Positions 31,565 to 42,430 of a stretch of DNA of 64,000 nucleotides are shown here, piece by piece. Numbering within the stretch: the stretch's first letter is position 1; each line of letters opens with the position of its first letter. A program made the position numbers and the translations under genes. A model generated the notes under the pieces. That model searched no databases. It saw only the letters and a list, made by a program, of their open reading frames with translations, and was not told where the DNA came from. Source of the DNA: Diplonema papillatum (taxonomy: Eukaryota; Euglenozoa; Diplonemea; Diplonemida; Diplonemidae); the NCBI GenBank assembly GCA_030068145.1, contig JAPJBO010000695.1:60582-124581 (forward strand), read 5' to 3'.

Positions 31565-34500
31565 TCAAATGGGAGAGTCTGGCCTGTGGGGGCTCTGCCC
31601 GCTGGCGGTCAGTGACCGGTCCCGGTCTCGGGCTACGACCGCCAGCTGCTCGAGCCGGCGCACGGCCTGCTTGAGCTCGTCTTCCTGCTGGCGCTTGGCG
31701 GCGATGGTGGCGCGGAGGGTCGAGGACTGGTCGGCCAACCGCTTCTCGCGCTCGACGATGTTCCGCTTGGCGGCCGCGATGTCGGCGACGACCTTCGACA
31801 GCTCCGTCTTCAGGTACGCCGAGGTGGGCGAGCGGTCGGTGTTGAGCTGCTTGTCGATGCGCGGCGACGACTCGGACGCCAGGCGCTGCTTTTCGGACAG
31901 CGCGCGGAACGCCTGCTGGATCTTCGCCATCTGCGTGCACGTCTGCGCAAGCTCTTCTTCGAGCTGCCGACGCGACCCCCGGACGGCGCGCAGCTCGACC
32001 TTCGTGTCCGCCAGCTGCGGCTCGCTGTGCAGGAGCAGCAGCTCCTCGAAGTGGCTGGGCGACCGCAGGTCCGCCGGGGACACCGCGCGGGCCGGCGTCT
32101 GCTGCCTCGGCAGCAGCCTCGAGACCTGGTAGTCCCGCCACGCCTGGTGCGGGTTCGACGGCGCCCGCGGCTGCCCCGACAGCAGCCGGCTCCGCGCCGG
32201 GCTGGTCCGCATCGGCCTCCGGCCGTCGGGCTGGACGCGGGCCCGCGGCGTCGACGCGTCGAGCACGGCGCCGGCCCCCCCCGGCGCCGCCCACGGCGGC
32301 GGCAGCTGCTGCTCGTCGAGCGCGGCGCGGCCCTCGAACTCTTCGAGGGCCAGCTGCTGCAGCGGCGTCGTCGGTTCCGACTCGGATTCCGGCGCCCGCC
32401 GCGCAGCGGCGGACTCGGGGAACCGCGCGCTATTCGCGGACGCCCGTCTGCGGGGGGAGACGTTGGGCAGGCGGGCCGACAGGGCCGGTGCCTCCCGCGG
32501 CGGGGGCGTCTGGGAGTTCGCCGACGACGGCGGTGCGCCCTGCGGGGGGAACGAGTCGGGCGGCGACCCGCTTTTGCAGCGCCCCCCTGTCGTGGACAGC
32601 ACGCGCAGCTTGCCGTACTCCTTCGCGAGCCCCGTGAACTCTGCGACCGGCGGCATGGGAGACGACCGCACGCCCTGCCACATCGGCTCCCCGACTGGCG
32701 ACGATCGAACCACGTCCCCAAACTCGTGTTCAGCCGACCGCCCACGGCGCTGGCTCTCCCCTTGGTGCGACTCCGACCCGACGGACGGCGGGTGCGAAGC
32801 GACCGGCAGCGTCTCGTCCATCGGGTGCGGCCGTGCCGAAAACACCCGCGTCGCGGCCCGCTGTTCCTCGGCCCGCCAGCGCGCGGCCTCGGCAAGCAAC
32901 GCGCCGCCGCCGGGCACCTTTTCGAACGCGCCGCCGCCGCCGCCGCCCCTCCCGGTGTCGCTGAGGGGCGGGTCCCCAGGGCTGACCTCGACCAGGTGCC
33001 CGGCGCCGTGCTCCCGCTCCATGTCCGTCACAGTCGGCGAGCTTGGCAGCCGGGGCTGCGGGCCGGAGGGTCCTGCCGAAGCGTCGCTTCTCGGGCTGTG
33101 CGCGTGCTTTGTTGACGACGAGAAGTGCGGCAGGATCGTGACCGGGTCGACGTCCCTGCGCGGCTTGCCGCCGTCGCCCTCCGCGGGAGCTTGCCCCACC
33201 ACGTGCGGCGACTGGCTCTTCGCGGCGCGGCGCACGATCGGGACGAGGACGTGCGCTTCCGGGGTGTCGGCGTCGGTCTGCGCGTGGTGGTGGTGTTGGG
33301 GGTCCGTGGTTGCGGGGAAGGAAGGCGGCTGCAGCGGGGTTGGCGGGGAGGTGTCGCCGGGGGGGTCGGGGGCGCCTGGGTTGTGGTCGAAGGGGAGGAC
33401 GAGGTGCGCCTCGGGGGGGGCGGGGCGCCGCGATTTGAAGACGGGGTCGTTCGGGTCGCCGTCCTGGGCGGGCACGGGGCTGAGGAACCGGGACTGCTGC
33501 GACGCGGAGCGCTGCGAGAGAGGGATCGGGGACGGCTGCCGGACGGGGTTCTCGGCGACGTCCGACACCGCCAGCGACACCTCCCGCAGCCACTCCGCGA
33601 GCGCCGAGAGCTGGTCGAACGCCTTCGACAACTTCTTCTCGTGCGCTTCCAACTGCAGAGACACCGACTCCGGAACTCCGTTGGCCGCAGCCGTCGTGCC
33701 TCCTCCCTTCCACTTCGCGACGGATGCCTGCAGCTCTCTGACCTTCTCATCGAGCTCCGGGAGGCCTTCAACAGCGTCCGCTGTCATACTCAAAACAGCC
33801 TCCAAAGACGAGACTGCGTCGTGGAGGGAGCCGATGGCGGCGAACTGCGCTTCTTGGACGCCCGCCTTGTCGGAAACGTTGGTCAGCATGCGCGTCATGG
33901 TGGCCTCCATGTTTTCCCCTCGCCTCGGCGCGTCGTCGGAGGGAGTGGACGGCGGCGTCACCATGACGAGCTCCGATGCAACCTGCTTTCCCCGGCCGAC
34001 GAGAACGTCGACGCGGGTGGTAAGGGTGGCAAAACGGTCGTTGTTCTCTTCTTCGACGAGTGACGCGGTTTCCTCGAGGACCCGGAGGGTGTCTTTAACC
34101 TCGGCGAGCTGGCGCAGGATGAGGTGGTCCCTGGTCCTGTCTGGAGAGGAGAACGCGGCGGTGACTATTGCATCGTTGCGGGGCTTCCCGTCGAGTGTCA
34201 ACCTAAGGACGTCGTCGCGGTTTCTTCTCACGTCGCGCTCCAGGGACACGAACTTCTCGTCGTTGACGGAGACTGAGCCTTCCCGTTCCAGCGATCTCTC
34301 CCTTCCTCCCTTCAGGACGGTCTCCAGCTCTTCGACACGTTTCAACAAACCAGGGGGCGCTTGGTCCTCCGTGTGCTCCGGCTGTTTCTTGAGCGCGTTC
34401 TCCAGGTCCTCGATCCGTTTCAACACAGCGGGGGACGCTTGGTCCCCTGTCGGGATGAGTTGCCCGGACTGTTCCTTCAGCGCGTTCTCAAGGTCCGCTA

Positions 34501-36031
34501 TCCGCTTCAACACGGCGGGGGACGCTGGGTCCCCTGCCGGGATGAGTTGCCCGGACTGTTCCTTCAACGCGTTCTCCAGGTCCTCGATCCGCTTCAACAC
34601 AGCGGGGGGCGCTTGGTCCCCTGCCGGGATGCCGTGGTCGGACTTTTCCTTCAACGCGGCCTCCAATTCGTCGACGCGCTTGAGCAGCAACTCGGACGGA
34701 TGGTGCCCCGCCTCGTCGCCCGCGGGCGGGACCTTCTCCGCCTTCCTCGCGTTCTCCACCTCCTCGACGCGCTGCAGCAACGACTCGGCGCCGCCCGCCT
34801 GGGATCCCCCAGTGGCGCTGGACTTCCTCTCTCCTAGGGCCTCGGGCCGCTGCTCCGCCGCCTTCGGCGGCTGCGCGACCTCCGCGCCGGAAAGCAGAGG
34901 TTCCAACGCGGAGAGCTTCGAGCAGATGTCGCGAATCACGGGGTGATCCCGGAGATCGTCCCTCGCCGGGTCCGCCTGCGGCTGCCCGGCCGTGCCGGGG
35001 GCTGCAGATCCGAGCCTGGCGAGGATGCCGGCGATGACTGGGTGGTCCTGCAGATTGTCCGCGGGCTGGGGAGCCCCGCTTTCGATCGCGCGCTCCAGGT
35101 TTTCGAGCCTCGCGACGGCGTCGGACAGGTCGGTCAGCCGGGTTTGCAGCTGCGCCGCTCCCCCATCCTGCCCAGGGCCCGCAACCCCCGCGGCCAGGTC
35201 GTCGACCCGCTTTTCAACCGCGGCCAGCCGATCGTCCCGGCCGCTGAGCACGGTGCCCAATGCGGGATCACGCTCACCCGACGGGTCCGCAGAGACGGCC
35301 TGCACCGCGATTCCGCTGATGTGGCCGAGGCGGTCTTCGATGCTCTGCAGCTTATCGGTTTGGGCGTCGCCGCGGCGGGTCGCGTGGGCCGCTTTGGACT
35401 GCAGCTCGGCGCACCGGAGCTCGAGCGCGGAGATCTGCGCGTCGTGCGCGCGGAACAGCGGGAGGACGACCTCCCGCGACTCTTCCAACCCGTGCACCGC
35501 GCTGGCGAGCGTCGCTTCCTGCTCGTTGACGCGCTTGGAGAGCCGCTTGTGCTCTTCGATGATGCCGAAGAGTTCGTCGGTGACGACTTGCTGCATCGAG
35601 ACGCGGAGCCCGCCGAGGATTCTGTCCTCTGCTAGTTTGCCGGTCAGCTCGTTCTCCAAGTTGCACACCGCCGCTTTCAACTCTTCGACTTCTTCTCTGA
35701 CGGCGCCCAGGTCCTTCTGCGCCTTCGTCTGGTTCCGCAGGCTGTCGGAGAGCAGCCCGCTGGCCCGTTCGATGTTCCGCATGGCGTTGATAACGTTCGC
35801 CTCGCGCGCGCGCACCTGGTCGAGGATCCGCTTCGCCTCCCCGCCCTCCTCGCTCTGCACCTGCCGGACCCGCTCTACCAAGCTTCCCTCCAGCGCGTCG
35901 ACCCGCCGCTGCAAGGCTTCGCACCTCCGTTCGCTGGCGGCCATCCGCTCGCCGTACGCATCGGGCGGCCCGGACTCCCCGCCGGCGACGCTCCCCGCCG
36001 ACTCCCGGTCGGCGTCGGCATCGTCGGCCAT
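31565..36031 (-). CDS. Large coiled-coil protein with 29-residue tandem repeats
   Basis: This 1488-residue intronless protein starts MADDADADRESAGSV after a GGTCCAG acceptor-like site 8 bp upstream. Residues about 25-330 are coiled coil. At about 444-567 there are four to five tandem 29-residue units with the consensus LKRIEDLENALKEQSG plus a linker of the type QLIPAGDQASPAV, encoded by 87-bp repeats. A further coiled coil spans about 640-850. A Pro/Ser-rich disordered region spans about 850-1330. A last coiled coil (LEEELAQTCTQMAKIQQAF and on) spans about 1340-1475. No catalytic domain was seen. The organisation resembles structural proteins of flagellar or cytoskeletal assemblies, but no family was recognised. 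Confidence 0.85.
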   Translation of the reverse strand: MADDADADRESAGSVAGGESGPPDAYGERMAASERRCEALQRRVDALEGSLVERVRQVQSEEGGEAKRILDQVRAREANVINAMRNIERASGLLSDSLRNQTKAQKDLGAVREEVEELKAAVCNLENELTGKLAEDRILGGLRVSMQQVVTDELFGIIEEHKRLSKRVNEQEATLASAVHGLEESREVVLPLFRAHDAQISALELRCAELQSKAAHATRRGDAQTDKLQSIEDRLGHISGIAVQAVSADPSGERDPALGTVLSGRDDRLAAVEKRVDDLAAGVAGPGQDGGAAQLQTRLTDLSDAVARLENLERAIESGAPQPADNLQDHPVIAGILARLGSAAPGTAGQPQADPARDDLRDHPVIRDICSKLSALEPLLSGAEVAQPPKAAEQRPEALGERKSSATGGSQAGGAESLLQRVEEVENARKAEKVPPAGDEAGHHPSELLLKRVDELEAALKEKSDHGIPAGDQAPPAVLKRIEDLENALKEQSGQLIPAGDPASPAVLKRIADLENALKEQSGQLIPTGDQASPAVLKRIEDLENALKKQPEHTEDQAPPGLLKRVEELETVLKGGRERSLEREGSVSVNDEKFVSLERDVRRNRDDVLRLTLDGKPRNDAIVTAAFSSPDRTRDHLILRQLAEVKDTLRVLEETASLVEEENNDRFATLTTRVDVLVGRGKQVASELVMVTPPSTPSDDAPRRGENMEATMTRMLTNVSDKAGVQEAQFAAIGSLHDAVSSLEAVLSMTADAVEGLPELDEKVRELQASVAKWKGGGTTAAANGVPESVSLQLEAHEKKLSKAFDQLSALAEWLREVSLAVSDVAENPVRQPSPIPLSQRSASQQSRFLSPVPAQDGDPNDPVFKSRRPAPPEAHLVLPFDHNPGAPDPPGDTSPPTPLQPPSFPATTDPQHHHHAQTDADTPEAHVLVPIVRRAAKSQSPHVVGQAPAEGDGGKPRRDVDPVTILPHFSSSTKHAHSPRSDASAGPSGPQPRLPSSPTVTDMEREHGAGHLVEVSPGDPPLSDTGRGGGGGGAFEKVPGGGALLAEAARWRAEEQRAATRVFSARPHPMDETLPVASHPPSVGSESHQGESQRRGRSAEHEFGDVVRSSPVGEPMWQGVRSSPMPPVAEFTGLAKEYGKLRVLSTTGGRCKSGSPPDSFPPQGAPPSSANSQTPPPREAPALSARLPNVSPRRRASANSARFPESAAARRAPESESEPTTPLQQLALEEFEGRAALDEQQLPPPWAAPGGAGAVLDASTPRARVQPDGRRPMRTSPARSRLLSGQPRAPSNPHQAWRDYQVSRLLPRQQTPARAVSPADLRSPSHFEELLLLHSEPQLADTKVELRAVRGSRRQLEEELAQTCTQMAKIQQAFRALSEKQRLASESSPRIDKQLNTDRSPTSAYLKTELSKVVADIAAAKRNIVEREKRLADQSSTLRATIAAKRQQEDELKQAVRRLEQLAVVARDRDRSLTASGQSPHRPDSPI
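34330..34700 (-). repeat. 87-bp coding tandem repeats
   Basis: The plus-strand landmark CGCTTCAACACAGCGG, or a close variant, recurs at 34338, 34417, 34503, 34590 and (diverged) 34677, with 79-87 bp spacing. The two central units are nearly identical, so recent unequal exchange is likely. Confidence 0.85.
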
Positions 36032-36120
36032 TATTTTGCTGGACCCTGCGGGCCCTCTGGCCCGGCCCCTTTACCTGTCGCCGTGTCGTTGGTTGCAATC
36101 AGGCATTGCGCTAGCAAAAT

Positions 36121-36300
36121 TGAGCCGGTCCATCCCCTCTTGATAGGTCGTGATAGACCGAAGAATACAGCACCGGGCAATTCGATGCAGCTCTAGGGAC
36201 TAGGGATGGACCTGATAGACCGTGGTGGACCGTGATTCACTGTGATAAACAGCGGCAGGCACTTCGATGCAGTTTCAAGAGATAGGGACGGACCGGCTCA
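36121..36300. mobile_element. MITE, copy 2 (family C)
   Basis: This 180-bp element has ends TGAGCCGGTCCATCCC and GGGACGGACCGGCTCA (one mismatch). It is flanked by the perfect 5-bp direct repeat AAAAT at 36116-36120 and 36301-36305. It lies about 90 bp upstream of the ATG of the large coiled-coil gene, so it could be in its 5' region. It is the cleanest copy in the window. Confidence 0.92.
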
Positions 36301-37989
36301 AAAATGAATACTTTTGGGTCGAACACAATTGGTAAAGAACCATCGGGTCCGATCGATGGCACCGGATGGAGCAGGACCGACCTCTTTCGTGAGGAAAGGC
36401 AATAACTCTTTGTGCCATCTGCCAAGAGTATTCCCACGTTTCATGCACGCACCATAACCCCGGGTTCACTATGGCTTTCTCGCTGTCGAATTTCTTTCTT
36501 GGAAGAGCAGGTTGAGGGCGGAGCAAAAAAAAAAATCGTAACGATTTACTTGGTACATTGTGTTGAACGTTCATGTTTTTGCTTTTGGGTTTCGACAGGG
36601 TGAGAAATTCAACACAGGACACGGCCTGGAGTGTTTCGTGCTAGTGGGATCGGAACGGAACGCAGGTTTACCTGCCTCAGCTGCACCAGGCCGACGGGAG
36701 CAAGAACTTTGTCCGAAGACAGCGAGCAGCAGGGCAAGTCTAATCTAAAGACGGAATGTGATGGAGGACAACGTGCACCGCATCAAGCAAACATACTGTC
36801 TGCGCGTTCCGGAACAGTTGGGTTGTTGTCGTACCAACAATCTTGCGGGTTGCCCCGCAATGTAGTGTGGAGGCTAAAAAGGCGGGCTGATGGTTGATGC
36901 AATTCCTGTTAATCAGTGCAATTCCTGTTAATCAGGATACCTCACCTGGCCAAAGAAACCAGGGTACCCCCAAGAATCAACCGACACGCGCGAGCAAACT
37001 TCGCGTGAACCCGGGGGTTCAAAGCTTCTGGTTGCATCTTGCTTGAGGTGGCAGTTTCGTTCTTTGCGCTCTCGGCAACACAAGCCAGGTCATCCGGCAG
37101 AGTTCCTAGCGTCTCAATGCGTCCATCCGATGCGGGGGGTGCAAAGATGATCTTCGTGCACAAGCCGATGGAAACGTTCCAGCTTCAGCAGTATCGAGTT
37201 GCACCGGCAAAGCGGGACGACCGATATGTGTCGACGGAGGCGGAGCGCTGTGGATTGGCGGCAATCGCGTGAGCGGTTGTGTTCCTCTAAGACTAGCGTC
37301 TGTGACGACAACAAAATGTTTCCCTCAAAGACAACTTTTGTTGCTCAGGAACGAACGGTTTATTTGACCGGCGATAACGTGGGCCGAGACCAAGGCGGGA
37401 GGGGAACTGACGTCCGCCCCCACGAAGACAACTTCGTTCGTGCGATAGATCTGTTTCGCGTTCAGGTCAGCAGCGTGTCGAAAAACTGAGACATCGACTT
37501 CACGAAGTCGCAACATGCTCTCGGTCCGTGCGAGCGTATACCAGAAGACTGGATAGTATGAGAGTTTGCCTTTGGAGTCTTGTTTTATTTCTTCGATAAC
37601 CAGTGGCATACTCCTGGTGGTGCGTTCAAATACTAGAAGGGGGCTCGGAACACACCAACTCAACATTCGCCGGAACTGCAACGGGAAGAAGCGCCGGAGA
37701 TGGCGGCTTGCGATGATTCATAGGCAATGGTTCACTGTGTCCATCGCCAGAGTGCGCGATGCCGGCAGTCTGCTGTTGCCACGGCGAGCTACGTGGGCCC
37801 AGGTGGGCCTCGAGCCTACTTAGTCCGTCCGTCTCTCTGTTGTCGGTGCGGAGATCGGCGTCCGAGTAACGGCTCCCTACCGCGAATATGTCGGTCTGTG
37901 TTTGTATGGGTGTTTCGATGCATGAACAAGCTCTCGCCCCGTGGGTTATTGTGTTTCGGCGATATTCGCGCAGTCAGCCACCGTCATCG
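36301..37989. other. Interval with one weak coding candidate
   Basis: Apart from the candidate at 36942-37609 and a short tandem pair GCAATTCCTGTTAATCAG at about 36899-36935, no feature was recognised. Confidence 0.4.
36942..37609 (-). CDS. Possible remnant or exons of a BAH-domain-like protein
   Basis: The minus-strand frame 37609-37325 reads as protein-like sequence, with VDVSVFRHAADLNAKQIYRT followed by NEVVFVG and SAHVIAG. This recalls the strand pattern of a bromo-adjacent homology domain (F-R-x-E/D..Y..NEV....V..I.G). A second frame at 37163-36942 is also protein-like (KIIFAPPASDGRIETLGTL). No splice sites joining the two could be fixed, and base composition is lower in GC than in the confident genes. 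It may be a decayed gene. Confidence 0.25.
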
Positions 37990-40599
37990 CTACCGTGGTT
38001 TTTCCGAGAGAGAAAGAGAGTGAGAGGGAAAACGCACTTTGAAGCTTCGAGCGAGACTCGCCGGCGGGTTTTGGGCCATCGGGGCCCTTCGAGAGCTGGG
38101 CGTGTTCGAGCGTTGATCGGGGTCGCTTTTGATCGAGCTTTCGCGCGATGTGTACGACGACGGCTGGCGGTAGCTGTTCGCGTACTCGGACGCGTACGGC
38201 CGGAGATGAATAGGATGCGGAGACGTGTTGCCGGCGCTGCCGCCGGGCTTGAAGGAAGGATGAGGCGGTTCCGCGTAGGCTGGCCGCTGGCGCGCGAACG
38301 GATCATCCGCGCACGGTGCTTCACGTCGGGAGCTGAACCCGATGGAAGTCGGCGGGCTGGTAGACGGCAGTCTGGGCTGCAGGTTGTGGGTGGCCGCGTG
38401 CGGCGAGCGCCGCGCGGTCTGCGTGCGGTCGGAAATCGGAGGCGACCCTTCACCGCGGTAAGCCGCCGCGGCGGCGTACTCGGCCGCGGACTTCGGGCTG
38501 AAAGGTGCGCCGCCGCGCCCGGCGCTCATCGCATTGATGAGCAGCGACACCACAGCCTTCGACCCTTCCAGCGCGCCTTCCGGCGACACCGCGTGGAGCT
38601 CTTTGAACGCCGCGGCCGCCGCACGCTGGATTCGATCCAACGGCATCATATCGTGTGGAGCAGCTTGGTACGGGTCGTTGCCAAGGCTCGCATACGGCCT
38701 CACGAAGGTTGGCGGCGTGTCGCTTTGGGTAGGGCGAACCGATGTGTAAGGAGGAGGAGCTGAGGCGACGGAAACGGGGTTGGATTCCGAGAAGCAACGC
38801 CGGTACTCACTCTGGCGGATGGCGGCGACGTCTGGCCGCTGCGACGATGTAGCGCAGGACGGGGGGTTGACGGGGTCGAGGTTGCTCTGGTCTGTTTCTG
38901 GGCGGTGTTCGAACCCGGTCGAGTCCGCCGGGGTGCTGTACAGTCGGTGATCCGAAAGCAGCGGCCGCCCGTCATCAACGGACGGCGACCTGCGGGGGAA
39001 GCAATCGATGATATTCTCGGACGCGGCGCGCTGGGACCCGGGGCTGACACTGAGGCGGACAGGTCCGGCGGACGGATACGCCGCCGGGTTGTTGTCGTGC
39101 AGGCGGAGGGACGTCGTCAGCGACGAGCGGAGGTGGTCGATGTCGTTTTGAAGGCTCTCGTTCTTCCGGATCAGCTCGGCCCTCTCGCAGCGCAGGGCAT
39201 CCTCCCTCCCTGCGCTGGCATCAAACTGCGCACGGGCGTCGGAAAGCTGCTGGTAGGCTTGCGTCGCGTCGGCTTCATGCTCCTCGTACGTGCGTATGGT
39301 GCGCGTCAACGATTCGACCTCACCCTTCAGAACTTCGATTTTTCGCTGTTCCAGTTCTCGCCGCGCTCTGTTCGCACGGGCCACGGCTTGCAGCTTGATG
39401 GTGCTGTTTTTCTTCTTGTCTTCCATCCTCTGCTTTGCTTCCAACTGAGCTCGCGCCTGCCGCCCGCGCTGCAAGGCCTGGATCAGCGTCGCGGCCTTCT
39501 GCTCGTCCACCGAGAACGGTTGAGCCTGCACGTCTACGATCGCGGCGGGGTCGGGCGACGCCAGGGCTGGCTTCGCCAAGAGGACCTCCCTCCTGTGGAG
39601 AACCTCTTGCAGGTTCCGCTGGAGGCGGGAGATCTCCCGGTGGGCTTCGGCCGCTTCCTCCTCGGCGGCTTGCGCCTTGGCTTGCTGGGCGTCCCGCTCC
39701 TCTTTGACCTGCTGGAGCAGGCTCTCCAATTGAGCGGACGCCTGCTGGAACCTTTCCCTGTCTCTCTCCCACGTCAGCTGCGACAGCTGCAGCTCGTCTC
39801 TCTCTGTGCACGCCCTTCGCAGCGTCGGTTGGAGCTCGGCTTTGTACGCCGCCAGCTCCGCTACGGCTTTCACTTCGGCTTCTTTCAGGCGCATCATTTC
39901 GTCTTCCATCTTCTCCACTTCGCTCGCCTGGCTTTCCAGGATTTCCGTCTTCTGCCGCCGCGAGGCTTTCAAGTCCTGCTTGAGCGCGTCGTTCTCGGCT
40001 TCGCAGCCGCGGAGCAGCTTCCGCGTGTGCTCCAGGTCGTCGCGCATGCCCTCCGCCTCCGCCCGCAGCCGCGCGGCCACGGCCTCGAGCGCCGCCGCGT
40101 CCGACGCGAGCGTCTCCGCCCGGTCGGCCAGCTCCCGGTTCTGGGAAGCGAGGCCGTCGGCCCGCGCCGCCGCGGCTTGCTGCGCGGCGAGAGCGGCCGA
40201 GGCCGCTGCCTTCTCGCGCTCGGCCGCCGCAGCGCGCTCGGCGAGCTCGTCGAGCCGGGGCTTCAGGGACCGCGCTTCGAGGACCGCCGCGTCTTTTTCG
40301 ACCGCCGCCCGCAGCAGCTCGTCGCCGACGCGTTCCCGCTCGCTTTTGAGAGCTTCGACCTCGGCTTCGAGGCGCATGATCCGCAGTTCCGGGTCCGCAC
40401 TCTTGCCGTTGGCGCACGCTTCACCGAGCGGTGTCGTCGGTTCCGAGTCTGCCCGGCGGCTGTCATCCCACGCCTCTGCCCCCGCCGACTGTGTGACGTC
40501 GTCCTTCAACCCCATTGGTTCTGAGTCCACACGTTTTCGTGCTTCTGCTCCAGGTTCAACCTTTTCGACGAGCGCTTCGAAGCCCGGTTCAGCCTCCAT
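37990..40599 (-). CDS. Coiled-coil protein with IQ (calmodulin-binding) motifs
   Basis: This 869-residue intronless protein is predicted. The frame extends upstream to 40974, but the upstream part is composition-atypical. ATG 40599 (MEAEPGFEALVEKVEPG) begins the GC-rich coding block. Residues about 70-365 form a long Glu/Ala/Arg coiled coil. Two adjacent IQ motifs follow at about 366-415 (AATLIQALQRGRQARAQLE and STIKLQAVARANRARRELE), the usual binding sites for calmodulin or centrin-type EF-hand proteins. A shorter coiled coil follows to about 500. The C-terminal 370 residues are Ser/Pro/Tyr-rich and probably disordered, ending LSLSEKPR. Such proteins are common in the flagellar and basal-body cytoskeleton. 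The particular family is not identified. Confidence 0.85.
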   Translation of the reverse strand: MEAEPGFEALVEKVEPGAEARKRVDSEPMGLKDDVTQSAGAEAWDDSRRADSEPTTPLGEACANGKSADPELRIMRLEAEVEALKSERERVGDELLRAAVEKDAAVLEARSLKPRLDELAERAAAAEREKAAASAALAAQQAAAARADGLASQNRELADRAETLASDAAALEAVAARLRAEAEGMRDDLEHTRKLLRGCEAENDALKQDLKASRRQKTEILESQASEVEKMEDEMMRLKEAEVKAVAELAAYKAELQPTLRRACTERDELQLSQLTWERDRERFQQASAQLESLLQQVKEERDAQQAKAQAAEEEAAEAHREISRLQRNLQEVLHRREVLLAKPALASPDPAAIVDVQAQPFSVDEQKAATLIQALQRGRQARAQLEAKQRMEDKKKNSTIKLQAVARANRARRELEQRKIEVLKGEVESLTRTIRTYEEHEADATQAYQQLSDARAQFDASAGREDALRCERAELIRKNESLQNDIDHLRSSLTTSLRLHDNNPAAYPSAGPVRLSVSPGSQRAASENIIDCFPRRSPSVDDGRPLLSDHRLYSTPADSTGFEHRPETDQSNLDPVNPPSCATSSQRPDVAAIRQSEYRRCFSESNPVSVASAPPPYTSVRPTQSDTPPTFVRPYASLGNDPYQAAPHDMMPLDRIQRAAAAAFKELHAVSPEGALEGSKAVVSLLINAMSAGRGGAPFSPKSAAEYAAAAAYRGEGSPPISDRTQTARRSPHAATHNLQPRLPSTSPPTSIGFSSRREAPCADDPFARQRPAYAEPPHPSFKPGGSAGNTSPHPIHLRPYASEYANSYRQPSSYTSRESSIKSDPDQRSNTPSSRRAPMAQNPPASLARSFKVRFPSHSLSLSEKPR

Positions 40600-42293
40600 C
40601 GTTGGATCTTCGCGTCGGGTCGCTGCTAGCCCGTTGCGAAGGTGGGTGCCCGTCCGGGCGCGCCCGTCGCTTTCGACGCGAAAAGAGGCAGCGGCGCGGG
40701 TATTTGGCCTGAGGGGGGAGAAACGTACGCAAAAGGATGGGGTTTGGGTACGATAAGCTCGCTGCAACGAGTCGAAAGGCTGGTGGTGCGCACTGATCCC
40801 CCAGCTCGCCACCCCCCGTGCCTGCCCGACCTGAACTGTGATATTCGTCGCGATCGCCTGCTTTGGGCACTGGCTTGTTTGTCTACGGGGCACAAACGCC
40901 CTTTGTCGCTTGCAGCGACCGGTCCGTAGTGCGCACAGCCGTTTTTGTTTGTACGCACGTGTGTAGTTCCTCATATTTGATAGGTACGACTCGGTACGCT
41001 GCCAACCGTTGTTGCATTAGTGTCGCCTTCTGTTAATAGTGACAAACGCGTTTGTTACCATACAAAAACACGGCTTGCATCGGGCCCGCGCCGACCAATC
41101 ACCATGAGGTGCGCAGTAGTAGTATAGTGCAGGGTAGTCGAAGGCCTGACAATCACACGAATGCAACAAATTTCCCTTAACCCGGGCGGCGGCGCTTTGG
41201 CATGAGCCAGGAACCTCAAGGGGAGCAGCGCGAGAGGCATCATCCACGCTTCAAAGGCCCACACTAATGCAACAAATTTACCATGAGGTGCGCAGTAGAG
41301 CTGATAGTGCAAGGCGCGGGAAAAGTCTGCGGTTGGCGGGTGCTAACTCAACCGTCTGGCTGCCAACAGTGCTTCGATACAAAGCCGAATACAAAGACGC
41401 GCTATCAAGAGAAGAGGGAGGGAAAAACGGTTCCGTCGGCGGGGGGTTTGAGCGGGTGTGTCCTACAAACAAACGCCAATCGAGTAGGAAGCGGCATCGC
41501 AGGAGTAGAAATTCCTCCGTATGTTTATAACAAATTGCGTTGTCGCTGCAGACTCTGCTTTTCTGCAGGTATTCCGTGGGCTTTTTTAGTACCGGTGCGG
41601 CCAAACCTTCTAAGTGCCGGAGCCTCTCGCCCGGTGCTCTTTGTGAAAGAGGCTAGAAGAATCAATGCAACTGTAAATGGGTCTAATAGGGTTGTCCTAA
41701 GTTTTGCGAGCTTTATTGCTTTGTACTTGCTCTCAAAAGCATGAGCTTTGGTCTCGATCGCTGCTGTGTAAGTGGTTTGTCTGTCTCTCGTTTGCCCTAA
41801 CAGTCCACAGGGTGTCGAATCGTTAACCATGCGGACCTCGAAAGCCTTGCTTCTCTCCTGATTGGTTTCTTGCGCTTAGCCACATACGGTGGACCACCAG
41901 GGATTGCTCAAAGTCATGACGTCGAGACGTTCAAAAAAGTCGATGGGGATCGTATCAGATTCAACCCCCCCTGGCATAGTAGCGCGGGTTGACCAGTTGA
42001 CTGACCACGGCGTTCGCAAAGTACAGCATACATTTTCAACCCTTCAAGATAGGACAAAGGCACGCACACAACAGACAGCCAGTTACCCATTTTCCACTAT
42101 CTCACCTCGCTGGGAGAAACGAGGAGAGTGAAGCTGACCTCAGAGGAATAGATACCCCGAGAGAGGGCGACCAAAAGTTCGACCCAAATAGCGGTGCAAG
42201 AACTTACTCAAAGCATGCAAGTATTCGTAAACAAAAACGACATCAGTATATGTCATTTACCGGCGCATACATTTGCAAGTTTTCCCCAATATT

Positions 42294-42430
42294 GTTGAAC
42301 GTCCACCCACACTGAACATGTTTTGTGTGGGGACAGCACGTTTTTTAGAGTTTTACATATTTCTGTGTGATTTGACCACCTCGAGTATTTCCTACAAGGC
42401 AGATGTCGTGTTGCCGACAATCTTGCTTCT
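42294..42430 (+). repeat. Dispersed repeat family A, degraded copy
   Basis: GTTGAACGTCCACCCACACT, TTTTGTGTGGGGACAGCACG and CGAGTATTTCCTACAAGGCAG parallel the copy at 15060-15180 in the same order. Confidence 0.5.

Noticed and set aside
40600..40974. 125-residue N-terminal extension of the IQ protein from ATG 40972-40974
   Set aside because: Composition and codon use change sharply at 40599. The extension has no coiled-coil or conserved character.
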